From Chloracidobacterium validum (lineage in GTDB: Bacteria > Acidobacteriota > Blastocatellia > Chloracidobacteriales > Chloracidobacteriaceae): a stretch of 64,000 nt of DNA. Location: NCBI RefSeq assembly GCF_018304825.1, contig NZ_CP072648.1:913501-977500 (forward strand). Direction: 5' to 3'. The notes beneath the pieces are model-generated. The model was not told where the DNA came from and did not search any database. It saw only the letters and a program-made list of their open reading frames with translations. Position numbers and translations under genes: made by a program. Position 1 is the first letter of the stretch, and every line of letters begins with the position of its first letter. This document shows positions 52,191 to 60,835 of this stretch, one piece after another.

Positions 52191-53425
52191 CGACGAAAGC
52201 TTGGTCGGTGGGTCGTATGGTGCTTGGAGGATGGGGACTGGCACTCCTGGTCGCCGGCGCCGGTGGATGTTCCCACAAGAAGGAAACGGTCAGCGCCGCC
52301 GCCCCGGAAGCCACCGCGCCGCCGGCGGTCGTCGAGGTCAAAACCACGCCGGCCGTTGAGCGGCTCATCCGCAAATCCATTGAAACCGTTGGCTCGCTGG
52401 TCCCGGATGAGCAAGTGGTCGTCGCCGGACAGGTCGGCGGCGAGATTGCGGAACTGACCGTTGATGTCGGCAGTCCCGTCAAGGCCGGGCAGCCCATCGC
52501 GCGCATTTCGCCCAAGGAATATGAACTCAAGCTTCAGCAGGCCGAGGCGGCGCTGGCGCAAGCGCGCGCCATGCTCGGTGACGCCGGACGGCGCGACCCG
52601 ATTGATATTGAAGCCGTCCCAACGGTGCGCCAGGCCAAGGCGGCTCTGGACGATGCGCGGGCGCAGATGGAGCGTACCCAGCGGTTGGTCGAGTCTGGGG
52701 ATGTCCCACGCCAGCGGTGGGACACGGTCGAAGCCAGCTACCGCGCGGCCGAAGCCCGCTACCAGGCGGCTCGTGACGAGGCGGTGATGCGCATTGGCGC
52801 GGTTGAGCAGCGTCAGGCAGAAGTCCGCTTTGCGAGAAAAAAACTGGAAGACTCAACGGTTCGCGCCCCAATCAGTGGATTCGTCAGTGTCCGCCACAAG
52901 TCGCGCGGGGATTTCATCAACGAACAGGGCGGCAACCGTGACATCGTCACCATTGTCCGGCTCGATCCCATCCGGGTCCAGGCCAATGTCGCTGAAGTTG
53001 GCGTTTCGTACGTCAAGGCCGGCATGCCGGTGCGTTTCACGACTGACGCCTACCCAGGGCGCGATTTTCCGGCGCGGGTGGCCCGCATCAGTCCTGTTCT
53101 CAATCAGCAGGCGCGGCTCTTGATGGTCGAGGCGACCGCTCCGAATCCACAGGGACTCCTCAAGCCGGGCATGTTTGCGCGGGTCTATGTGGACATCGCC
53201 AGCGACGTGCCGGCGGTGTTCGTTCCATCTGGCGCGGTGGTCAGCGTCGCCGGCGTGGAAAAGGTCTTTGTTTTTGAGGGTGGCAAGGCCGTGGAGCGGC
53301 GCGTCCGGTTGGGCAAGCGCGATGGCGAGGCAGTTGAAATTACCGAAGGCCTCAAGCCCGGTGAAAAGGTCATCACGACCAACCTGGATCGCCTGACCAA
53401 TGATCAGCCAGTGAACGTTTCATAA
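52187..53425 (+). CDS. RND efflux periplasmic adaptor (membrane fusion lipoprotein)
   Basis: Lipoprotein-like leader with Cys28 (LLVAGAGGC). The lipoyl/biotinyl halves are EQVVVAGQVGGEIAEL and LEDSTVRAPISGFVSVR; between them is an alpha-hairpin (about 110-215), and a beta-barrel follows, ending GLKPGEKVITTNLDRL. This is the AcrA/MexA type of adaptor that joins the inner-membrane RND pump to an outer-membrane channel. No TolC-like channel gene is in the window. Translation is coupled to the TetR gene by a 4-base overlap. Confidence 0.93.
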   Translation: MTTKAWSVGRMVLGGWGLALLVAGAGGCSHKKETVSAAAPEATAPPAVVEVKTTPAVERLIRKSIETVGSLVPDEQVVVAGQVGGEIAELTVDVGSPVKAGQPIARISPKEYELKLQQAEAALAQARAMLGDAGRRDPIDIEAVPTVRQAKAALDDARAQMERTQRLVESGDVPRQRWDTVEASYRAAEARYQAARDEAVMRIGAVEQRQAEVRFARKKLEDSTVRAPISGFVSVRHKSRGDFINEQGGNRDIVTIVRLDPIRVQANVAEVGVSYVKAGMPVRFTTDAYPGRDFPARVARISPVLNQQARLLMVEATAPNPQGLLKPGMFARVYVDIASDVPAVFVPSGAVVSVAGVEKVFVFEGGKAVERRVRLGKRDGEAVEITEGLKPGEKVITTNLDRLTNDQPVNVS

Positions 53426-53444
53426 GAGTCGAGGACAGAAGGCG

Positions 53445-54224
53445 ATGCGGCTCGAAGGCAGTGTGGTCGTGATTACTGGAGCTTCAAGCGGGATTGGCGC
53501 CGCCACGGCGAAGCACCTGGCCGCGCGGGGGGCCGCGGTGGCGCTCTTTGCCCGCCGCGAACCGGAAATGCAGGCCGTCGCGCGCGACATCACGCAGGCC
53601 GGCGGCCGGGCGCATGTGGTTCCGGGCGATGTCACCAACGGGGAGCACGTCCGCCATTTGATCCAGTCCACCCTGGATGCCTTTGGGCGCATAGATGCTC
53701 TCGTCAACAACGCCGGCACCGGGGGCGGTCTCAATCTGTGCGACACCCGCGACGACCTGCTCAAGCAGGTGCTCGACGTGAACGTGCTCGGCTGCGCGCT
53801 CTGCGCCAAGTATGCCCTACCACACCTGTCGCCCGGTGGCGTCATCGTCAACATCGGTTCGGTGGCCGGCGAAGTCGCTACCGTTGGGATGTACACGGCC
53901 TCGAAGTTTGCGCTGCGCGGTTTCAACGACGCCTTGCGGCGCGAGGTCAAGGGACGTGGGCTGCGGGTGGTGCTGGTCGCGCCGGGCTTCATTCGCACGG
54001 AGATGACCGCCGGACTGCGCTACCGCATGCCGGGACCGGAAATCGTCGCCCGCGCCATTGAAAAGGCCATTCGGTCGCCCCGGCGCAAAATCGTCGTGCC
54101 GTGGTGGTATCGCCCGCTGATGTATCTCGGCAAAATTCCCCTCATTGCCGACGCCATCTTTAGTAACCCAAAGACCCAAGCGCGCTACCGTGACCGCGAC
54201 AGCGTGAAGCGGTTGACGACCTGA
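53445..54224 (+). CDS. Short-chain dehydrogenase/reductase within the efflux operon
   Basis: Classical SDR: nucleotide-binding TGASSGIG (11-18), NNAGTG, catalytic Tyr150-xxx-Lys154 (YTASK) and APGFIRTEM. The last 40 residues (WWYRPLMYLGKIPLIADAIF) are hydrophobic and may bind a membrane or lipid-like substrate. It lies 19 bases after the adaptor and 37 before the pump ATG. An SDR between adaptor and pump is unusual; it may modify the compound that is exported. Substrate unknown. Confidence 0.9.
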   Translation: MRLEGSVVVITGASSGIGAATAKHLAARGAAVALFARREPEMQAVARDITQAGGRAHVVPGDVTNGEHVRHLIQSTLDAFGRIDALVNNAGTGGGLNLCDTRDDLLKQVLDVNVLGCALCAKYALPHLSPGGVIVNIGSVAGEVATVGMYTASKFALRGFNDALRREVKGRGLRVVLVAPGFIRTEMTAGLRYRMPGPEIVARAIEKAIRSPRRKIVVPWWYRPLMYLGKIPLIADAIFSNPKTQARYRDRDSVKRLTT

Positions 54225-54261
54225 TGCCGCCGCGGGTGGCTTGTCCCGCGTTTCTACCGCT

Positions 54262-57200
54262 ATGCAAAAACTTGCCGAACTCTGCATCAAGCGCCCCGTT
54301 TTTGCCACCATGCTCGTCATGGCGTTCATCGTCGTGGGGGCGTTTTCCTACTTCAAGCTGGGCGTGGACTTGTTTCCCAAGATCGACCTTCCGACTGTGA
54401 CCATCACGACGCGGCTCGATGGCGCGTCGCCGGAGGAAGTCGAATCGCAAGTCACCAAGCGCATCGAGGAAGCCGTCAACACCATTGCCGGCGTGGATGA
54501 GCTGCGGTCGGTGTCGGCCGAAGGCGTGTCGCAGGTGTTCGTCGTGTTCGTGCTTGAGCGCAAGATTGACGACGCTGCCCAAGATGTGCGCGACAAGGTC
54601 AACCGCATCCTGGGTGAGCTGCCGTCCGATGTGAAAGCGCCCATCATCGAGAAGCTCGACCCGGATGCGCAGCCGGTGTTGTCGCTGGCCGTGTCTGGCA
54701 ATCGTTCGCCCCGCGAGATTACCGAAATTACCGACAAGGCAATCAAGCAAAACCTGGAATCGCTCAACGGCGTTGGCCGCGTTTCCTTCATTGGCGACCG
54801 CAAGCGGGAAATCCAGGTGACGCTCGATGCGTCAAAAATCGCGGCCTATAACCTCAGCGTGGAGGCGATCAAGCAGGCGTTGCGCGCCCAAAACGTCGAA
54901 ATCCCCGGCGGACGCCTCGATGACGGCCAGCGTGAACTCTCACTACGCACGCTCGGACGAGTCACCAGCGTGGAAGACTTCAATCAAGTCATTGTCGGCA
55001 CGGTCAATGGACTGCCCATCTACGTCAAAGACATTGGGTATGTTGAAGACGGCGTGGAAGAACCCCGCTCGCTGGCCCGGCTCGATGGTCAGCCGGCGGT
55101 TATTTTGGAGGTTCGCAAGCAGTCGGGTAGTAACACGCTCGAAGTTGTCCGGCTGGTCAAGGAGCGGGTAGCAGAACTGCTGCCGCAACTGCCGTCTGAC
55201 TTCCGGGTGCAGTATCTCAAAGACCAGTCCATTTTTGTGCAGGATGCTTTTGACGCCGTGCAGGAACACCTCCTCTTGGGTGGCATCATGGCGGCGCTGG
55301 TCATCTTGCTGTTTTTGCGCAACTGGCGTTCGACCGTGATTTCGGCCATTGCCATTCCGGCGTCGGTCATCGCGACCTACGGGCTGATGTACGCCATGGG
55401 CTTTACCCTCAACCGCATGACCATGCTGGCGCTGGTCCTGAGCGTCGGGATTGTGATTGACGACGCCGTGGTGGTGCTCGAAAACATCTACCGCTTCATG
55501 GAAGAAAAGGGCATGTCGGCGTTTGAAGCCGCCAAGGAAGCCACCGCCGATATTGGTTTCGCGGTGCTGGCAACGACGCTTTCGCTCGTAGTGATTTTCA
55601 TTCCCGTGGCCTTTATGGGCGGCATCGTGGGGCGCTTCATGTCATCGTTTGGCTTCACCTGTGCCTTTGCCATTCTGGTCTCGATGGTCATCAGCTTCAC
55701 GCTGACCCCGATGCTCTGTTCGCGCTTTTTGCGGCCGCCGAAAGCTGCCGACGCTCGCCACAAATCATCACGCGCCACAGGCTTTTACGGGTGGTTGGAG
55801 CGAAACTACATCTGGCTACTCGAATGGTCCCTCCGGCGGCCGGTCGCCGTAATTGGCATTTCGCTGCTGACCGTCCTTTCGGTGATTCCAATTTTTTCTG
55901 TGATCGGGAAAAACTTCATTCCCTTTGATGACGCGGGCATGTTTGAGGTCGCCGTCAAGTTGCCGGAAGGAATGACCTTGCAGGAAGCCGAAAAACAAAT
56001 GGCCAACTTGGAAGCCATGGTCAAGACGACCCCACATGTCACGCACTATCTCACGACGCTTGGCGGTGACGAACAGCGCCGCGTCAATCGGGGCAACATC
56101 TTTGTTCAACTAACGCCACTGACAGAGCGACGCCTGACCCAGGCCGACTTGATGCAGATGGTCCGTGACAAGCTCGCCGATCAGCAGGGTAAGCAAATTT
56201 CGGTGCAGTACGTGCAAGCCATTTCCGGCGGGGGCAACTCGGCAGCGCCGGTGCAGTATGTCGTGCGTGGCCCCGACATCGCCGTGCTGACCCAAGCCTC
56301 GCAACAGCTCTCAGACTTCCTCAAGGCGACGCCTGGGGTCGTGGACGTGGACACCACTCTGGAAGTTGGGAAGCCGGAACTGCGCGCCACGATTGACCGT
56401 GAAAAAGCAGCCAACTTGGGCGTGAATGTGGCGACGATTGCTTCGTCCTTGCGCACGCTCGTGGCGGGGGAAGTGGTCGGGACGTACCGCGAAGGCGATG
56501 ACCGTTACGACGTGCGGTTTCGGCTGCGGGGTGACGACCGAACCGGCCCGGAAACGTTGTTGCGGTCGTATGTCCCCTCGACCAAGTTGGGGAATGCGCC
56601 GATTGCCAACTTTGTGTCGTTTTCGAGCGGTGTCGGGCCGGCCCAGATTGACCGTTACAATCGGCAGCGGCAAGTCACCATCTCGGCCAACCTCCAGGAA
56701 GGGTATTCGCTTGACCGGGTGCTTCAGGCGCTCGATGAAAAAGCCACGGCGCTCAACCTGGGTCCTGACTACCGGGCGGCAAAGCTTGGTCAGAGCAAGG
56801 AATTGGGCAAGGCGGCGGCCAACTTCCTGCTGGCCTTCGTGCTGTCCTTTGTGTTCATGTACATGATTTTGGCCGCCCAGTTCGAGAGTTTCCTCCACCC
56901 GGTGACCATTTTGTTGAGCCTGCCCATGGCCGTACCGTTCGCGCTGCTGTCACTGATTCCATTTGGGGAGACGCTCAATATCTTTTCGGCACTGGGCATC
57001 CTGATGCTGTTTGGCGTCGTCAAGAAAAACTCCATTCTCCAGATTGACCACATCAACGTTTTGCGCGCCGAAGGGAAAGCGCGTTACGACGCCATCGTGG
57101 CCGGTTGCCGCGACCGGCTGCGCCCGATTCTCATGACGACTCTGGCGCTGGTCGCCGGGCTGATCCCCATGGCCGTGGCACAGACGCCTGGTTCGGCCGC

Positions 57201-57417
57201 CCTCCGTTCGGTCGCCATCATTGTCATCGGCGGACAAACGCTGTGCCTGCTGCTGACGTTGGTGGCAATCCCGGTGTTTTATCAGCTTTTCGACACCCTG
57301 ACGGACGGTTCCTGGTGGCGCGCGCGGTTTGACGCACTGCCTGGTTTCTGGCGTCCAACACCGCGTGAAGAAGCGCCGACGGATGTTTCGGCTGCCGCGC
57401 GAGAACAGATGCCGTAA
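54262..57417 (+). CDS. RND (HAE1/AcrB-type) efflux pump
   Basis: Inner-membrane proton-driven pump with twelve membrane helices and two large periplasmic loops. Landmarks are AELCIKRPVFATMLVMAF in helix 1, GVDLFPKIDLPTVTI, the helix 4 proton-relay segment GIVIDDAVVVLENIYR, and the C-terminal repeat ILMLFGVVKKNSILQIDH. The ATG at 54262 fits the family start (MQKLAELCIKRPVF); a TTG at 54241 would add seven residues. About 1,051 residues is standard. The stop shares one base with the start of the NorD-like gene. Confidence 0.95.
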   Translation: MQKLAELCIKRPVFATMLVMAFIVVGAFSYFKLGVDLFPKIDLPTVTITTRLDGASPEEVESQVTKRIEEAVNTIAGVDELRSVSAEGVSQVFVVFVLERKIDDAAQDVRDKVNRILGELPSDVKAPIIEKLDPDAQPVLSLAVSGNRSPREITEITDKAIKQNLESLNGVGRVSFIGDRKREIQVTLDASKIAAYNLSVEAIKQALRAQNVEIPGGRLDDGQRELSLRTLGRVTSVEDFNQVIVGTVNGLPIYVKDIGYVEDGVEEPRSLARLDGQPAVILEVRKQSGSNTLEVVRLVKERVAELLPQLPSDFRVQYLKDQSIFVQDAFDAVQEHLLLGGIMAALVILLFLRNWRSTVISAIAIPASVIATYGLMYAMGFTLNRMTMLALVLSVGIVIDDAVVVLENIYRFMEEKGMSAFEAAKEATADIGFAVLATTLSLVVIFIPVAFMGGIVGRFMSSFGFTCAFAILVSMVISFTLTPMLCSRFLRPPKAADARHKSSRATGFYGWLERNYIWLLEWSLRRPVAVIGISLLTVLSVIPIFSVIGKNFIPFDDAGMFEVAVKLPEGMTLQEAEKQMANLEAMVKTTPHVTHYLTTLGGDEQRRVNRGNIFVQLTPLTERRLTQADLMQMVRDKLADQQGKQISVQYVQAISGGGNSAAPVQYVVRGPDIAVLTQASQQLSDFLKATPGVVDVDTTLEVGKPELRATIDREKAANLGVNVATIASSLRTLVAGEVVGTYREGDDRYDVRFRLRGDDRTGPETLLRSYVPSTKLGNAPIANFVSFSSGVGPAQIDRYNRQRQVTISANLQEGYSLDRVLQALDEKATALNLGPDYRAAKLGQSKELGKAAANFLLAFVLSFVFMYMILAAQFESFLHPVTILLSLPMAVPFALLSLIPFGETLNIFSALGILMLFGVVKKNSILQIDHINVLRAEGKARYDAIVAGCRDRLRPILMTTLALVAGLIPMAVAQTPGSAALRSVAIIVIGGQTLCLLLTLVAIPVFYQLFDTLTDGSWWRARFDALPGFWRPTPREEAPTDVSAAAREQMP

Positions 57418-59942
57418 TGCTGCTCAGGACTTGGTTGCGTCTCACCCGACCCCGCCGCCCGACCGCGCCGCCAGCGGGACTTGTCCCTTCATCTGCGGCC
57501 GCGTTGGCTGCTGCCGAGCCGACGTTCAGCCCGGATGTGGCGGCGGTGCTGGCCGCCCTGCAAGCTGACCTGGGACGGCTGTCACCCCAGTTGGCCGCCG
57601 GTTTTGCCGACCAAGCGCCAACTTTGATCGGACAGCTTGGGGAGCCGGTTTTCATTGCGCTCTGCCGCGCGCTCAACGCCGCCAGCGCGACGCGGCACAC
57701 GGCGCGCTTGACCGACATTGTTGCGGAAACTTGCCAAGTCGTTCTGGCCCTGCGTGACGATGAAGCCCGGTGTCAGGCTTTGGTCGAGGCGGCGCTGCCA
57801 CTCTATGCCACGCAGCCGCTGCTTGGCGCAGCCGCCTTGCGCGCCGCGGCTGAGCATCTGGCGCTGACGGCAGATGGTTTCGCGCAGTGGCTTTCATTCG
57901 GATTGGCACGCCACGGCGCGAACCCTTCACACTTGGCAGCGTTTGCGCGATTGGAAACCGCGCAAGCGCGGTCGGTGCTTGAAGCGTATTTGCCCGGACT
58001 TCCACTGGAAGAAGCCGCGCCAACGCTGCGCCACTACCTGCGGGCCCTCACCGGGCGGAGCTTTCGTCTTGCGCCGTCCGCTGGTGCGGCGGACGTGGGC
58101 GGGCAAGTGCGTTTTCAGGCGCAAGTCCATCAGTTGGCGTTGCCGCGACGGGTTGCCCTGTTTTCAGAACGCGACCGAAATTTTCTGCTGTACAAGCTGT
58201 TGGCGGCGCAGGGGGCTGGGCGACTCCTGTTTGGCAGCTATGCCGAAGACACGCCGCCGCTGCGAGTGGCCTACGAAACCATGCGGGCGTTTTTTGCGGA
58301 TTTGGGGGCCGGTGCGGGCGGGCTGTCGCATGTGGATTTTGCCGTGATCCGAGACCGCGCGGTGGAGCGCCGGCTGCCGCCACGTCCCGGCGTGGTCACG
58401 GCCGAGGATGCGCTGGCACTTTTCCCCGATGTTGAAACCGCCAGAACGCTCTTCGATGTCGTGGAGATGGCGCGGGTGCTCCGGCGGCTTCGCCGGGCTT
58501 ACCGCGGCGTGGCACGGGATGCCGACGCCTTGACCGCTCCCTTGCTGGCCAGTCGGCAGTCGTTGGCCGGAGCGCCGTTGACGACGGCTGCTGTTGAGCT
58601 GCTCTTTCGCTTGGCGCTGGCGGGCGAAGTTGGGCCAGCGGTCCAGGCAGAGTACGCCGCCCTGACCAAAACGCTCACCGATGCGCTTGCGCCGTGCCTG
58701 GCGGGCGATGCAACGGTTGCCGACTCATTGCAAGCAACCCTTGACATTTACAGGCTGTTGCCGCCGCCGTCTCAGCCGCGATGGTCTTCAGACGCGCCAC
58801 CATCAAACGGCATGGCGCCGCAGCGCGTCCCGGCCTCTGGCACCGCACAGCCCAATCCGTCCATTGCTGATGCCGCCGGCCAGAGCCAGTCCATCCGGGT
58901 GGTTCCGGCGCTGCCCGGCGGACTCGCTCAGTCGGTCACAAGTGGCAATCTGCCAGCGTCGGCTGTGCCGCCGCCGGATGATGCGACACCACCGCCGAGC
59001 GACGGCCTCCCTGGCGATCAGCCGCTGGTTCCCAGACAAGCGAGCTGGCGCGCAGTGGCAAGCTATCGCTACCCAGAGTGGGATGTTCGACTGGGCGAAT
59101 ATCGCCCCGATTGGTGCCAGGTGAGTGAACTGGATACACCGGGCGACCTGCCGACCGTTCCGGTCGGGGACAGCGCCACCGTGGCGCGGCTGCGCCGCGC
59201 TTTTGAACGCTGGCGTCCGGCCGATTTAGCCTGGGTGCGTCCCACCACCGATGGGTCAGAGTTGGCGCTCGATGCCCTGATTGAGCGCCACGTCGAACGG
59301 CGGGCGCAGCCTTGGGCTTCAGACGCGGTGTATGCCCGACGGCAGCGGATGGTCCGTTCTGTGGCGGCGCTGCTCCTGCTGGATGTGTCACGCTCGACCG
59401 GTGAGCCGATGGCTGGCGCGGCTCCGCGGCGCGTGCTGGATGGCGAAGTGGAAAGTGTCCGCTGTCTGGCGGCGGCGCTCGAACAGATTGGGGATCGTTT
59501 TGCCATTTATGCGTTCAATAGTCAGGGGAAAGATGCTGTGCGATGTTTTCGGCTCAAGGCCTTTGATGAGCGCGCTGAACGCCTGGCCGGACGGTTGACG
59601 GCGCTGGCGCCGGCGTCCAATACCCGTTTGGGGGCGGCCATCCGCCATGCCACGCGGCTGCTCTTGGCTGAGGCGGCGCGCTCGCGGCTTCTGCTGGTTG
59701 TGACGGACGGATTGCCGCACGACAGCGACTACGGAGATGTCACCTACGCCGTGGCCGACACCGCACAAGCTGTGGCGGAGGCACAGGCCGTTGGCATCCG
59801 AGCGTTGGGCGTCGCCCTGGACGCCGGGCAGGATGCGGCGCTCTTGGACACCTTGTTCGGGCGCGGCCGCTATGCCCGCCTCCGTGAGGCATCCCGGCTG
59901 CCTGACGCGCTGCCTCGCCTGTATCGCCGGTGGGCAGTCTAG
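57417..59942 (+). CDS. NorD-like VWA domain protein
   Basis: The last 200 residues are a VWA domain with MIDAS DVSRS (Asp656, Ser658, Ser660). Just before it is the segment YRYPEWDVRLGEYRPDWCQV, which marks the NorD family (nitric-oxide-reductase activation type). The N-terminal 480 residues are helical and Ala/Leu-rich, and a Pro/Ser-rich linker (about 450-550) separates the parts. NorD works with the AAA ATPase NorQ to load metal into NorBC; neither norBC nor norQ is in the window. The gene overlaps the RND pump stop by one base (TAATG), so it is co-translated with the efflux system. Function here is open. Confidence 0.85.
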   Translation: MLLRTWLRLTRPRRPTAPPAGLVPSSAAALAAAEPTFSPDVAAVLAALQADLGRLSPQLAAGFADQAPTLIGQLGEPVFIALCRALNAASATRHTARLTDIVAETCQVVLALRDDEARCQALVEAALPLYATQPLLGAAALRAAAEHLALTADGFAQWLSFGLARHGANPSHLAAFARLETAQARSVLEAYLPGLPLEEAAPTLRHYLRALTGRSFRLAPSAGAADVGGQVRFQAQVHQLALPRRVALFSERDRNFLLYKLLAAQGAGRLLFGSYAEDTPPLRVAYETMRAFFADLGAGAGGLSHVDFAVIRDRAVERRLPPRPGVVTAEDALALFPDVETARTLFDVVEMARVLRRLRRAYRGVARDADALTAPLLASRQSLAGAPLTTAAVELLFRLALAGEVGPAVQAEYAALTKTLTDALAPCLAGDATVADSLQATLDIYRLLPPPSQPRWSSDAPPSNGMAPQRVPASGTAQPNPSIADAAGQSQSIRVVPALPGGLAQSVTSGNLPASAVPPPDDATPPPSDGLPGDQPLVPRQASWRAVASYRYPEWDVRLGEYRPDWCQVSELDTPGDLPTVPVGDSATVARLRRAFERWRPADLAWVRPTTDGSELALDALIERHVERRAQPWASDAVYARRQRMVRSVAALLLLDVSRSTGEPMAGAAPRRVLDGEVESVRCLAAALEQIGDRFAIYAFNSQGKDAVRCFRLKAFDERAERLAGRLTALAPASNTRLGAAIRHATRLLLAEAARSRLLLVVTDGLPHDSDYGDVTYAVADTAQAVAEAQAVGIRALGVALDAGQDAALLDTLFGRGRYARLREASRLPDALPRLYRRWAV

Positions 59943-59999
59943 CATCGCGTGCCTAAATGCTCTGCCGAACGGGGTTGTGCTGGCTTGGCAAAATCCACA

Positions 60000-60016
60000 C
60001 TTGACACTGTGTCAAG
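60000..60016. promoter_or_regulatory. 17-bp perfect palindrome before the polysaccharide ABC gene
   Basis: CTTGACAC (60000-60007) and GTGTCAAG (60009-60016) flank a single T. A third half-site, CTTGACAC, occurs at 60037-60044. TTGACA at 60001 with CATCAT at 60025 (18 apart) could be a weak promoter. The site begins 59 bases before the TTG start of the ABC gene and 58 after the NorD-like stop. The same half-sites form the inverted repeat at 31791-31845. Confidence 0.6.
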
Positions 60017-60058
60017 GCACGACGCATCATCGGCGGCTTGACACCCAGGAGGTGCCAC

Positions 60059-60835
60059 TTGACGGTTGCCATTCACGTCGAACGTCTCAGCAAAACCTTC
60101 AAGCGCTACCAGCCGCGGCGGTATCGGACGCTCAAAGAGTCACTCATCAACGGAGAAATGTTCGAGCGGCGACTATCGGAACGAATTGAAGCCGTCAGGG
60201 ATGTATCGTTTTCCGTGACGGCCGGTGAGACATTTGGCATCGTCGGGCGCAATGGCGCCGGAAAAAGCACCCTGCTCAAGCTGCTCTGCGGCATTCTCAA
60301 GCCGACGAGTGGCCGGATTGCCGTCAACGGGCGCATTGCCGCGCTGCTCAGTCTTGGCGTCGGCTTTCACGAGCAAATGTCCGGTCGGGAAAATGTTTTT
60401 CTCAACGGACTCGTGCTTGGACTCACACCGCGTGAGGTTCGGGCGCGCTTTGATGACATCGTGACCTTCGCCGAGCTGGAAGACTTCATTGACGCCCCAG
60501 TGTGGACGTACTCGACCGGGATGCGCATGCGACTGGCTTTTTCGGTCGCCGTCAATGTGGACCCTGACATTCTCATCATTGACGAAGTTTTGGCGGTGGG
60601 AGACGCTGCCTTCATGGAAAAGTGCCTGGGGCGAATGCGTGAGTTCAAAGCAAAAGGCAAGACCATGTTGCTCGTCACGCACGAGACGGCGGCGCTGACG
60701 GAATGGTGCCGACGCGCGCTATGGCTCGATTATGGGCAAGTGCGCGCGCTTGGCGACCCAGCCGAAGTGGTTCAAGCTTATCTCAACGAGTTTTCCGAGG
60801 CCGTTTCGGTTGCGGCTATGAATGCCGTTGCATGA
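60059..60835 (+). CDS. ABC transporter ATPase for surface polysaccharide export (Wzt/TagH type)
   Basis: The start TTG at 60059 is set by a near-perfect AGGAGGT at 60047-60053. Walker A is GRNGAGKS (63-70), the signature YSTGMRMRLAFSVAV is the polysaccharide-exporter variant of LSGGQ, Walker B is ILIIDEVLAVGD, and the H-loop is LLVTHE. The N-terminal YRTLKESLING segment is characteristic of this export subfamily. At 258 residues it lacks the C-terminal glycan-binding domain of Wzt from E. coli O9a. The matching permease (Wzm type) is not upstream as usual. The stop overlaps the glycosyltransferase start (ATGA). Confidence 0.92.
   Translation: MTVAIHVERLSKTFKRYQPRRYRTLKESLINGEMFERRLSERIEAVRDVSFSVTAGETFGIVGRNGAGKSTLLKLLCGILKPTSGRIAVNGRIAALLSLGVGFHEQMSGRENVFLNGLVLGLTPREVRARFDDIVTFAELEDFIDAPVWTYSTGMRMRLAFSVAVNVDPDILIIDEVLAVGDAAFMEKCLGRMREFKAKGKTMLLVTHETAALTEWCRRALWLDYGQVRALGDPAEVVQAYLNEFSEAVSVAAMNAVA

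Noticed and set aside
57417-59942. Nitric oxide reductase gene cluster suggested by the NorD-like protein
   Set aside because: No norB, norC or norQ is present; neighbours are efflux and polysaccharide genes.
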